The notes below the pieces were generated by a model, which was given only the letters and a program-made list of their open reading frames with translations, ran no database searches and was not told the origin of the DNA. This document shows positions 8,169 through 15,651 of a DNA stretch of 48,592 nt, one piece after another; the stretch's first letter is position 1, and each line of letters opens with the position of its first letter. Made by a program: the position numbers and the translations under genes. Origin of the DNA: Porticoccus sp963925605. Lineage in GTDB: Bacteria; Pseudomonadota; Gammaproteobacteria; Pseudomonadales; Porticoccaceae. Location of the stretch: contig CAWURY010000008.1 of NCBI GenBank assembly GCA_963925605.1, forward strand, positions 1 through 48,592, given 5' to 3'.

Positions 8169-8246
8169 ATAAAATTTACTCAAACAAGTTTCTGGCTAGA
8201 CTATTTCAGTCATAGAAGAAGCACACATGCCATCACCATGTTGCAG

Positions 8247-8930
8247 TTAATGGTCTAATGTAAATTCGACCTTGTGTTCATTATAACCCAAATTTTGGGC
8301 CAAAATATTTGAAATGTACTCAAAAATATCAATCAAAGAGACTCTTTCCTCTAAAAAATCAACCATTTGGGCCATAGGGATACCCAAGCCGCAGGGATTA
8401 ATTCTTGACCAAGGATCCATATCCATATCAATATTTAAATTAAACCCATGGTAACTGTAGCCACGACGAATCCTCAGACCTAAAGATGCGATCTTTTTGA
8501 CTTCACCAGCATCTTCTGTCGCATCGCCTACAAAAACTCCTGGAGCTTTAAGATCTGTTGTCGCCTTGATATCCCAATATGCTAGAGTTTCTATTATCGA
8601 TTTTTCAATTAAAGTCACAATGTCCCTCACACCAAGGCCAAGACGCTGCATATCTATCAACATATATCCAGTAATTTGACCTGGAGCATGATAGGTCACA
8701 TGCCCACCTCGATCACTTTGAACAACTGGTATATCTCCAGGCGCAATGAGATGCCTCTTGTTTCCCGCTTGGCCTTGAGTGAATACAGGGAAATGCTCTA
8801 ACAGCCAAATTTCATCTGGCGTACTTTTTTGTCGTTTTGATACAAAGGACTTCATCGCCGAAAAGATATCAAGGTATTGACAACAACCTAGATGGCGAAT
8901 AATTAAAGGCAACACAGGGGCCTGTCGCAT
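8247..8930 (-). CDS. lipB: Octanoyl-[acyl-carrier-protein]:protein N-octanoyltransferase
   Basis: About 227 residues. It moves octanoate from acyl carrier protein to the lipoyl domains that LipA then sulfurates. Motifs: RGGHVTYHAPGQ (about 75-86), the catalytic lysine in KKIASLGLR (about Lys147) and the catalytic cysteine in INPCGLG (about Cys181). A TTG one codon upstream of the ATG is also open. The gene lies 6 nt after ybeD on the same strand, giving the conserved ybeD-lipB-lipA order. Confidence 0.96.
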   Translation of the reverse strand: MRQAPVLPLIIRHLGCCQYLDIFSAMKSFVSKRQKSTPDEIWLLEHFPVFTQGQAGNKRHLIAPGDIPVVQSDRGGHVTYHAPGQITGYMLIDMQRLGLGVRDIVTLIEKSIIETLAYWDIKATTDLKAPGVFVGDATEDAGEVKKIASLGLRIRRGYSYHGFNLNIDMDMDPWSRINPCGLGIPMAQMVDFLEERVSLIDIFEYISNILAQNLGYNEHKVEFTLDH

Positions 8931-8936
8931 CAAAAT

Positions 8937-9257
8937 CTATATAACCATTTTAACCAAGGGATTAATCTTTAGATCATCAAACAAGGATTGCAGCTGATCA
9001 ACGCTGGTAGCCGTTATGATCACAGTGATTGCCTGAAAAGTGCCATTTTTGCTATTTCTAATAGTTATTTTTGATTGATCGAAGCCAGGAGAATAGACTT
9101 CTATAATTGCCGTCACCAATCTATATAGATTAGGTCCGGCCTCACCTAAAACTTTAATAGGATAATCGCAAGGATACTCAATTTTAGGGACCCCTAGCAA
9201 TTCATCTCTTGTGATGTCTTCTATGGCAATCAATTTTAATACATCTTGGTCGCTCAT
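8937..9257 (-). CDS. ybeD: DUF493 / YbeD family protein
   Basis: 106 residues with the family core IEYPCDYPIKVLGEAGPN near residue 27 and the ferredoxin-like ending DQLQSLFDDLKINPLVKMVI. YbeD is a small alpha/beta (ACT-like) protein regularly encoded between dacA and lipB; a regulatory role in lipoate metabolism has been proposed, but its function is not proven. Its ATG overlaps the dacA stop by 4 nt (ATGA), so the two are translationally coupled. Confidence 0.93.
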   Translation of the reverse strand: MSDQDVLKLIAIEDITRDELLGVPKIEYPCDYPIKVLGEAGPNLYRLVTAIIEVYSPGFDQSKITIRNSKNGTFQAITVIITATSVDQLQSLFDDLKINPLVKMVI

Positions 9258-10414
9258 TCCTCTGAGGAGCCACTAAACCATATTTCAATTGCGTCCCATA
9301 ATCTCATGAATAAGTTAGCCTCACCTATTGCTTTCTGAGCACTCACAGGGAAGTCAAGCAGTGGTTCACCCTCTAAACTGATAGAGATTCTGGCGATCTC
9401 TTGTTTTTCAAAAATTGGTGCCTCAATGATCTCATCTAACAATATCTTAGCATTAAGATCTTTCTGGGAACCCTTGGGTATGGTGAGGTAGACGTCCTCA
9501 GACACAATAAGATTTACCTTATCTTCAGTGCCATACCAAACTCGTGCACCTTCTTCTACGACATCGCCAGCAGAATAAATTTTACCTGTTTCGTAGTAGC
9601 GAAACCCGTAAGCCAAAAGCTTTTGGGACTCCTGCGCTCTAGCCTCCTCAGTATGAGCCCCCATCACTACGGAAATAAGTCTCGTACCATTTCGAATAGC
9701 TGAAGCTACAAGGCAATACCCGGCTTCTTCTGTATGTCCAGTTTTCAAGCCATCGATCGAGCTATCGCGCCAGAGTAGCTGATTGCGATTAGGTTGATTT
9801 ATGCCATTGTATTTAAAATATTTTTCCGAATAAATTCCATAATAGCGAGGGTGGTTTTGTATTAGCGCACGTGACAACAACGCTAAATCTCTGGCTGTGG
9901 TTAAATGACCTTCATCAGGCCAGCCAGTAGCATTACTATAGTGCGTGCCAGACATCCCAAGCAGCGCGGCCTGCTGATTCATAACATCAGCAAAAGCGCC
10001 TTCACTGCCGGCAAGATATTCAGCCAGCGCTATGGAGGCATCATTGCCGGACTGGACAATCACCCCACGCAATAAGTCAATTACAGAAACAGATGTTCCC
10101 TCCCGAACCCACATTTTGGATCCGCCCTTTTTCCAAGCAGTTACACTAATAGGAACTTGATCATCTTCTGTTATTTTGCCGCTATCTATATCTGATGCTA
10201 CAAGATAACTGGTCATGATTTTTGTCAGACTAGCAGGGGGAAGCTGATGATCTGCATTATGCTCAATCAGCACTTTGCCGGTGTTTGCATCTATTAAAAT
10301 CCAAGCATTAGCTGCTAGAGTTGGTGGTGCTGGCATTAACATTTTCCCATGAACAGATGCAGCAAAACTCAACAGAAAAAATACTGGCCAGAGAATTAAC
10401 ATTTTTTTTCGCAT
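9254..10414 (-). CDS. dacA: D-alanyl-D-alanine carboxypeptidase (PBP5/6 type)
   Basis: Periplasmic serine peptidase that trims the terminal D-Ala from murein pentapeptides. Active-site motifs, numbered from the furthest upstream start at 10462: SLTK (Ser78-Lys81), SGN (138-140) and KTG (240-242). The N-terminus MRKKMLILWPVFFLLSFAASVHG is a signal peptide. The C-terminal ANLFMRLWDAIEIWFSG is the amphipathic helix that anchors PBP5 to the inner membrane. Three in-frame ATGs (10462, 10432, 10414) are open. I list 10414 because it gives a compact signal peptide and about 386 residues, the family norm. Confidence 0.95.
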   Translation of the reverse strand: MRKKMLILWPVFFLLSFAASVHGKMLMPAPPTLAANAWILIDANTGKVLIEHNADHQLPPASLTKIMTSYLVASDIDSGKITEDDQVPISVTAWKKGGSKMWVREGTSVSVIDLLRGVIVQSGNDASIALAEYLAGSEGAFADVMNQQAALLGMSGTHYSNATGWPDEGHLTTARDLALLSRALIQNHPRYYGIYSEKYFKYNGINQPNRNQLLWRDSSIDGLKTGHTEEAGYCLVASAIRNGTRLISVVMGAHTEEARAQESQKLLAYGFRYYETGKIYSAGDVVEEGARVWYGTEDKVNLIVSEDVYLTIPKGSQKDLNAKILLDEIIEAPIFEKQEIARISISLEGEPLLDFPVSAQKAIGEANLFMRLWDAIEIWFSGSSEE

Positions 10415-10552
10415 AAAAATAACTCGCTTCATAAGATAGTTAGGTCGAATGGTAAACAACATAATGGATCAATAGGGTGCTCGCATTGCCCAATTAAGTA
10501 GCCTTTAAATATATAATAATTCTAACATGGGCTCGGTCTCTTATCAGCAAAA

Positions 10553-11479
10553 TCACTGGTATACCAAAAATTTCCCTATCTGTTCATGTTTCTCAATAAG
10601 AGTAGTTATTTCTTTTATCTGTACCTTGTCTTTTACGGGGCCAATAATTACCTTGAATAAAATCTGAGGTTCACTGTAATGATGCATGTTAATGGGGTGT
10701 CTAATCCACTTTCGCAATCTATCAATAAGGCTGTTAGCGGCAGCTTCTGAACTAAAAGCAGCCACCTGAATAAAGGTGTCGGAAATAACCTCACCCTCTT
10801 TCATAGCAAACTTTATGGCAAAAGATGGATCGGCGCTCTGTAATTCTATCCTCCCGTTTTTGTCCGCAGACCTAGGTTCGTCATCTAGTTTTTTTTGATA
10901 TTCAATAGGGTCGATAGCCTCGACTTCAACATCAACAGTGCCCCTAGAAAAATAGCCCAATTTTTTTGCCGCAACAAATGAAAGATCAATTATCCGATCC
11001 TCATGAAAAGGCCCTCTATCATTTACACGAACGATAGCGCTTAAACCGTTCTCCAGATTTGTGACTCTCACATAGCTTGGAATAGGCAAACTTTTGTGTG
11101 CGGCCGTCATGCCGTACATATTATAGAATTCACCATTAGATGTTTTTCGACCATGAAATTTATATCCATACCAAGACGCTATTCCTCGCTCTTTGTAGCC
11201 AACAGAAGAAGAGAGGACCCGATATGTTTTTCCCATAACCACATATGGACTAAAGTTGCCTGCCTTTGTAATCAATTCTACTTTTGGTATAGCGTCAGCA
11301 ACGCTTGCAATATCAAAATTGATGCTTGGAATATCATTTTCTGGGGGCGGCCCGTCTTGAGGCACTTGACCACTGCTATTTTTAACACCAGGCTCACTGC
11401 AGCCGATCAGTACAGAAAAAATAGGAGCCAGAATGGCATATCTGAACGATTTTTGTGTATTGCAAAACCAGGTTTTGAT
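10553..11479 (-). CDS. rlpA: Rare lipoprotein A (septal-ring lytic protein), probable non-standard ATC start
   Basis: 308 residues if translated from ATC at 11479. The region upstream of the first GTG (11365) encodes IKTWFCNTQKSFRYAIL, then a hydrophobic core and LIGC, a good lipobox with Cys27. The double-psi beta-barrel domain (about 99-168: GIASWYG, KTSNGE, RVNDRGP with the catalytic Asp, IDLS) and a C-terminal SPOR domain (about 233-308) follow. In Pseudomonas, RlpA is a lytic transglycosylase acting on stem-less glycans at the septum. No ATG, GTG or TTG occurs in frame between an upstream TAG and GTG 11365. The GTG form would lack the signal peptide and could not reach the periplasm by Sec. 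Confidence 0.85.
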   Translation of the reverse strand: MKTWFCNTQKSFRYAILAPIFSVLIGCSEPGVKNSSGQVPQDGPPPENDIPSINFDIASVADAIPKVELITKAGNFSPYVVMGKTYRVLSSSVGYKERGIASWYGYKFHGRKTSNGEFYNMYGMTAAHKSLPIPSYVRVTNLENGLSAIVRVNDRGPFHEDRIIDLSFVAAKKLGYFSRGTVDVEVEAIDPIEYQKKLDDEPRSADKNGRIELQSADPSFAIKFAMKEGEVISDTFIQVAAFSSEAAANSLIDRLRKWIRHPINMHHYSEPQILFKVIIGPVKDKVQIKEITTLIEKHEQIGKFLVYQ

Positions 11480-11486
11480 GGGATGC

Positions 11487-12482
11487 TTACCTCTTATCCT
11501 TGGCTATTCGCGCCACAATTAACTGGCTTAGTTCATGCACTGCCATTGCGTACAGATGGCTATGATTGTATCGAGTAATGACGTAGAAATTATGGAGTCC
11601 CAACCAAAACTCTTCTCCATTCATGCCTTCCAGCAAGACTGGTAAAGCTTTAGATTCAGCCGGCAATATCTGGATAGGAGAAAATCCTAACACTCCTAAC
11701 TCACCAATAGTTTTATTCAGTTGAAGCTTATTAACCAGAGATAAGTCATGGCCTTTAGAGAAACTAGCAGAAACAATCACTTTTTCACCCATCCTCCAGC
11801 CATGGCGTGAGAAGTAGTTAGCCACACTGCCTATGGCATCAGTTTCATTATTCCATATATCTGAGAATCCATCACCATCAAAATCGACAGCATAGCTACG
11901 ATAACTGCTAGGTATAAATTGACCGTAGCCCATCGCCCCTGCATAGGAACCACTGAAAATCAAAGGATCTTGATTTTGTTCTGCGCATAACAATAAAAAA
12001 TTCTCTAATTGTTTAGTAAAAAATACACTGCGCTTCGGGTAATCAAATGATAATGTCGTTAGTGCATCAATGACACGGTAATTTCCCTTATTTCGACCAT
12101 AAGAGGTTTCCACGCCAATAATTGCGACTATTACTTCTGGAGCCACATTATATTTTTTGGAGGCCCTAGCTAAAGCATCAAAGTTTTCAAGCCAAAACTG
12201 GATCCCTTGATCAACTCGTCTCTCTTGAATAAAAATGTTTCGATATTGCGCCCAAGTTTTAACCTTCTCTGCAGGGCGAGTGATTGCATCGATAATGGAT
12301 TGCTGTTTGTTTGCATTTTGCAGCAATGATTCAACATAAGAGCGATCCAGCTTATGTTCGTTCACCATTCTATCTACAAACACATGTGCATCAGGATGCA
12401 CTGAATAGTCAGCCAGCACAGATAGAGGAACCAGAAAACATGCAGCAGTAAAGACAAAGATTGTTCTTACATATACTTTCAT
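11487..12482 (-). CDS. mltB: Membrane-bound lytic murein transglycosylase B
   Basis: About 331 residues. It cleaves the MurNAc-GlcNAc bond with formation of 1,6-anhydro-MurNAc. The catalytic glutamate is in IIGVETSYGRN (about residue 138). The family blocks GYGQFIPSSYRSYAVDFDGDG and SVANYFSRHGW are intact. The N-terminus has a signal segment (MKVYVRTIFVFTAACFLVPLSVLA). It may be cut by signal peptidase I after VLA; TAAC is a poor lipobox, so lipidation is uncertain. ATG 12482 is preferred to TTG 12488 because a GGGAAT site is then 8 nt upstream. Its stop is 8 nt from the proposed rlpA ATC. Confidence 0.93.
   Translation of the reverse strand: MKVYVRTIFVFTAACFLVPLSVLADYSVHPDAHVFVDRMVNEHKLDRSYVESLLQNANKQQSIIDAITRPAEKVKTWAQYRNIFIQERRVDQGIQFWLENFDALARASKKYNVAPEVIVAIIGVETSYGRNKGNYRVIDALTTLSFDYPKRSVFFTKQLENFLLLCAEQNQDPLIFSGSYAGAMGYGQFIPSSYRSYAVDFDGDGFSDIWNNETDAIGSVANYFSRHGWRMGEKVIVSASFSKGHDLSLVNKLQLNKTIGELGVLGFSPIQILPAESKALPVLLEGMNGEEFWLGLHNFYVITRYNHSHLYAMAVHELSQLIVARIAKDKR
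11489..11495 (-). promoter_or_regulatory. Shine-Dalgarno of rlpA that points to an ATC start
   Basis: The minus strand reads AAGAGGT, overlapping the last codons and stop of mltB, with a second AAGGAT just before it. Nine nucleotides separate it from ATC at 11479-11477, which opens the lipoprotein signal peptide frame. GTG 11365 has no comparable site. Confidence 0.55.
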
Positions 12483-12536
12483 ATCCAACTATTCCCTAAG
12501 ATGTACCGATAAATAAATCTGGTGGTGCTTAGTAAG

Positions 12537-13694
12537 CTACCTACCACGCTTTTTTTCTATATCATTTTTCTCTGTACTAATAGCCATCAAAATACCAAAC
12601 CCGCACATCAACATCACAACAGATGTTCCACCTACGCTCATGAAAGGTAGCGGCACACCGACCACAGGTAGAATGCCTGACACCATGCCCATATTCACAA
12701 AAATATAAACAAAAAATAAAATCGTATAGCTCCCCGCAAATAACATGCCAAACATGCTCTGTGCTCGAACACTAATAAAAAGACACCTTGCAATAAGGGC
12801 CAAGTATAAAGCTAGAAGCAACAGCACCCCAAATAACCCAAACTCTTCTGCAAAAACAGCAACAACAAAATCCGTGCTACTCTCTGGAAGAAAATCCAAT
12901 TGAGACTGAGTACCATGCCCCCAACCTTTGCCGTTGAAACCGCCAGAACCAATAGCAATAGTAGATTGAATAATATTCCAACCTGCGCCAAACTTGTCAG
13001 ACTCTGGATCAAATAAGGTAATAATTCTTTGTTTCTGGTAATCATGCAACATGTATAACCAGCCTATGGGTATTATCACAGCTAACGACAGGAAAGAAAA
13101 AATTAAATAACGCCATGGCAGCCCACTCAAAAATAATACAGAAAGTCCTGCAATCACGACCAAGATTGCTGTCCCTAAGTCAGGCTGATTTACAATTAAG
13201 CCTACAGGGATGACAATGAATAACAATGATGAAAAAATATACTTAAAACTAGTAGGAAAAGATCTTCTGGCCAGATAGCTAGCCAGAAACAAGGGAAGCG
13301 CAATCTTAATAATCTCCGAAGGTTGAAACTGAATACCTATACTGAGCCAGCGCTGTGAACCATTTTTCTCTATGCCTAACAATGACACCATTAATAACAA
13401 TAAAACGCCTCCCAAATAAGGGACAAATGCCCAGCGTTCAAAAAAACGAGGGTGAATTTGAGCTATTATAAGCATTGCGATAAACCCAATACCGAACCGA
13501 ACAAGCTGAGACTTTACAAGAGAAATATTTTGACCGCTGGCACTCAAAAGTACCAATAGTCCCACCGTAGCCAGAATAAAAAGCAACCCCATCATAGGAA
13601 TATCGCAATGAAATCTATTCCACTGGCTACAAGCACCATAAAAAGCGGAGTTTCCTGAACTCATTCGTCGGACAAAATCATTTCGAGACATCAT
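12537..13694 (-). CDS. rodA: Peptidoglycan glycosyltransferase RodA (SEDS family)
   Basis: 385 residues with about ten membrane helices. SEDS polymerase that makes lateral-wall glycan strands together with PBP2. Landmarks: GSQRWLSIGIQFQPSEIIKIALPLFLA (Trp-Leu and PSE motif with the conserved Glu), NQPDLGTAILV with the essential Asp, FLPESSTDFVVAVFAEEFG, and the terminal VGVPLPFMSVGGTS. The start overlaps mrdA by 17 nt. AGGGGATC gives better spacing for the second ATG (13691). It is encoded directly downstream of its partner mrdA. Confidence 0.96.
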   Translation of the reverse strand: MMSRNDFVRRMSSGNSAFYGACSQWNRFHCDIPMMGLLFILATVGLLVLLSASGQNISLVKSQLVRFGIGFIAMLIIAQIHPRFFERWAFVPYLGGVLLLLMVSLLGIEKNGSQRWLSIGIQFQPSEIIKIALPLFLASYLARRSFPTSFKYIFSSLLFIVIPVGLIVNQPDLGTAILVVIAGLSVLFLSGLPWRYLIFSFLSLAVIIPIGWLYMLHDYQKQRIITLFDPESDKFGAGWNIIQSTIAIGSGGFNGKGWGHGTQSQLDFLPESSTDFVVAVFAEEFGLFGVLLLLALYLALIARCLFISVRAQSMFGMLFAGSYTILFFVYIFVNMGMVSGILPVVGVPLPFMSVGGTSVVMLMCGFGILMAISTEKNDIEKKRGR

Positions 13695-15531
13695 GATCCC
13701 CTGATGTCTCAGGATAAAAATTCATATAAGCATCCATAATTTTTCTAGCAACAGGGGCGGCCTGGGAGGACCCAGATCCAGCATTTTCTATAACTATCGC
13801 TACTGCAATCTTTGGGTTTACTGTTGGGGCAAAGGCTATAAATAAAGCATGATCACGATTACGTTTTGCAGTAGCTGCTGCATCGTATTTCTCTTCTTGT
13901 TTGATGTTGATCACCTGCGCAGTGCCAGTTTTTCCCGCAATATTGTAGTCAAGACCATTGCTTATACCTCTCGCGGTGCCTTTAGGGTCATGTACAACAC
14001 CCTCCATCGATTGTTGTACATAATTCCAATGACTTTCTGAGATTTCAATTTTTCTCTTTACTGGTAAAATATTCTGTTGATTTTGAACCAACTGCGGTGT
14101 GCGTATTTCGCCCCGACTTGCTATGCCTGCGGTCATAACAGCCAACTGCATAGGAGTGGCTAGAGTATACCCTTGCCCTATACTTACATTTACGGTGTCA
14201 CCTGTATACCATTGCATGCTCTTAGCTTCCTGTTTCCAGGACCGTGATGGCATAATTCCCTTCCGCTCAAAAGGCATATCAATACCGGTCTTTTGTCCAA
14301 GCCCAAAAGCCGAGCCGTAGCGATCAAAGGTATCAATGGACATAAGACTGGTCAGATTATAAAAAAAAGTATCACAAGATTGAATGATTGCGTCACGCAA
14401 GCGAATATTATTGCCATGCCCTTCTTGTTTCCAGTCTCGGTATTTGTGCTCTGAATTAGGTAACTTAAAATAACCAGGATCACTTATTCTATAGTTTTCG
14501 TTAATCACACCTTGATCTAGTGCAGCCAAAGCATAAACAGGCTTCACGGTCGATCCTGGGGGGTATTGTCCGCCCAAAACTCTATCAAACAAAGGCAACT
14601 GCAATGAATGAGTTAACGCATTATAATTTTTATAGCTTATGCCAGAAACAAATTCATTTGGATTAAAGCTTGGAGCGCTAGCCATCGCAAGGACCCCTCC
14701 GGTGTCAATTTCTATAACTACAATGGCTCCTTTTTCTCCCTTCAGTAGCTCATAAGCTTGATGTTGCAGCCGATGATCCAAATGTAGATGTAAATCCTTT
14801 CCATCAATAGGATTATCGTGCTGAAGCCGCCTCATTACACGACCTCGATTATTAACCTCGACCACCTGATAGCCAACTCTACCTAGGAGATCATCTTCAT
14901 ACTTTTTTTCTATTCCAGTTTTTCCTAAAACAAGAGTTCCTGCATAGAGAACAGAATCCAATCCGTCAATTTCATCCTCATTTATATGCCCCACATATCC
15001 AAGCACATGAGCAAAATTCTGCCCAAAAGGGTACTCTCTTAATAACTTAGCAGTCACCAAGATACCCTGAAGATGGTATTCATTAACAGCAATTATTGCC
15101 TGATCTTCTTCGCTCAAGTCAAGCTTCAATAGAACTGGCTCGAAAGATCGTCGTCGCCTATTTAATTGCTTGTAAAACTGATTTTTTTCTTTATCAGATA
15201 GAGTGATCAGACTAGAAATTTCTTCCAACAACAACCTAATATCATCAACTCTCTCACTCACAACAGACAAACTAAAGCTGGTTCGGTTCTGGGCTAACAA
15301 AACTCCGTTTCGATCGTAAACCAATCCACGCGCAGGAGGTAGAGCCTCAACCAAAATTCGGTTGTTTTCAGATTTCGTCATAAATTCTTTGTATTTAACA
15401 ACCTGTAAATAATAATAACGACCGAACAGGATGAAGACCAAGACCGCCATCAAAGATGCCCCAAAAAAAATCCTGGCGCAAAACTGCTGTCGCTCAAATT
15501 GAGGGGAATTAAAAGGGTGATAATCGTCCAT
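13678..15531 (-). CDS. mrdA: Penicillin-binding protein 2 (elongasome transpeptidase)
   Basis: 617 residues. Class B PBP that cross-links new glycan during elongation. A short cytoplasmic tail is followed by one membrane helix (about 20-42), the pedestal domain (PPARGLVYDRNG at about 65-76), and the transpeptidase domain with STVK (Ser327-Lys330), SCD (385-387) as the SxN-type motif and KTG (534-536). This is the promoter-proximal gene of the mrdA-rodA-mltB-rlpA-dacA-ybeD-lipB-lipA run. Here the upstream neighbour is the end of pnp, not rlmH/rsfS/nadD. Confidence 0.97.
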   Translation of the reverse strand: MDDYHPFNSPQFERQQFCARIFFGASLMAVLVFILFGRYYYLQVVKYKEFMTKSENNRILVEALPPARGLVYDRNGVLLAQNRTSFSLSVVSERVDDIRLLLEEISSLITLSDKEKNQFYKQLNRRRRSFEPVLLKLDLSEEDQAIIAVNEYHLQGILVTAKLLREYPFGQNFAHVLGYVGHINEDEIDGLDSVLYAGTLVLGKTGIEKKYEDDLLGRVGYQVVEVNNRGRVMRRLQHDNPIDGKDLHLHLDHRLQHQAYELLKGEKGAIVVIEIDTGGVLAMASAPSFNPNEFVSGISYKNYNALTHSLQLPLFDRVLGGQYPPGSTVKPVYALAALDQGVINENYRISDPGYFKLPNSEHKYRDWKQEGHGNNIRLRDAIIQSCDTFFYNLTSLMSIDTFDRYGSAFGLGQKTGIDMPFERKGIMPSRSWKQEAKSMQWYTGDTVNVSIGQGYTLATPMQLAVMTAGIASRGEIRTPQLVQNQQNILPVKRKIEISESHWNYVQQSMEGVVHDPKGTARGISNGLDYNIAGKTGTAQVINIKQEEKYDAAATAKRNRDHALFIAFAPTVNPKIAVAIVIENAGSGSSQAAPVARKIMDAYMNFYPETSGDHDVSK

Positions 15532-15594
15532 ACTTAAGATTGTAACTCTAAGATAATTTTTTTCACTGAAAAATTATCATATGACAAAAAATAT

Positions 15595-15625
15595 CCATAA
15601 AAAAAGCGAGGCTTGCCTCGCTTTT
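15595..15625 (-). terminator. Intrinsic terminator after pnp
   Basis: Perfect 11-bp arms (15602-15612 and 15615-15625, GCGAGGC/GCCTCGC core) followed on the minus strand by seven T residues (15595-15601). It lies 27 nt after the pnp stop and separates pnp from mrdA. Confidence 0.88.
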
Positions 15626-15651
15626 AAAAAACACTGAAAAAATTTACAACA

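Noticed and set aside
11096..11578. 160-codon plus-strand frame over rlpA/mltB
   Set aside because: Low-quality composition, no motif, and it opposes two well-supported genes including the rlpA signal peptide.
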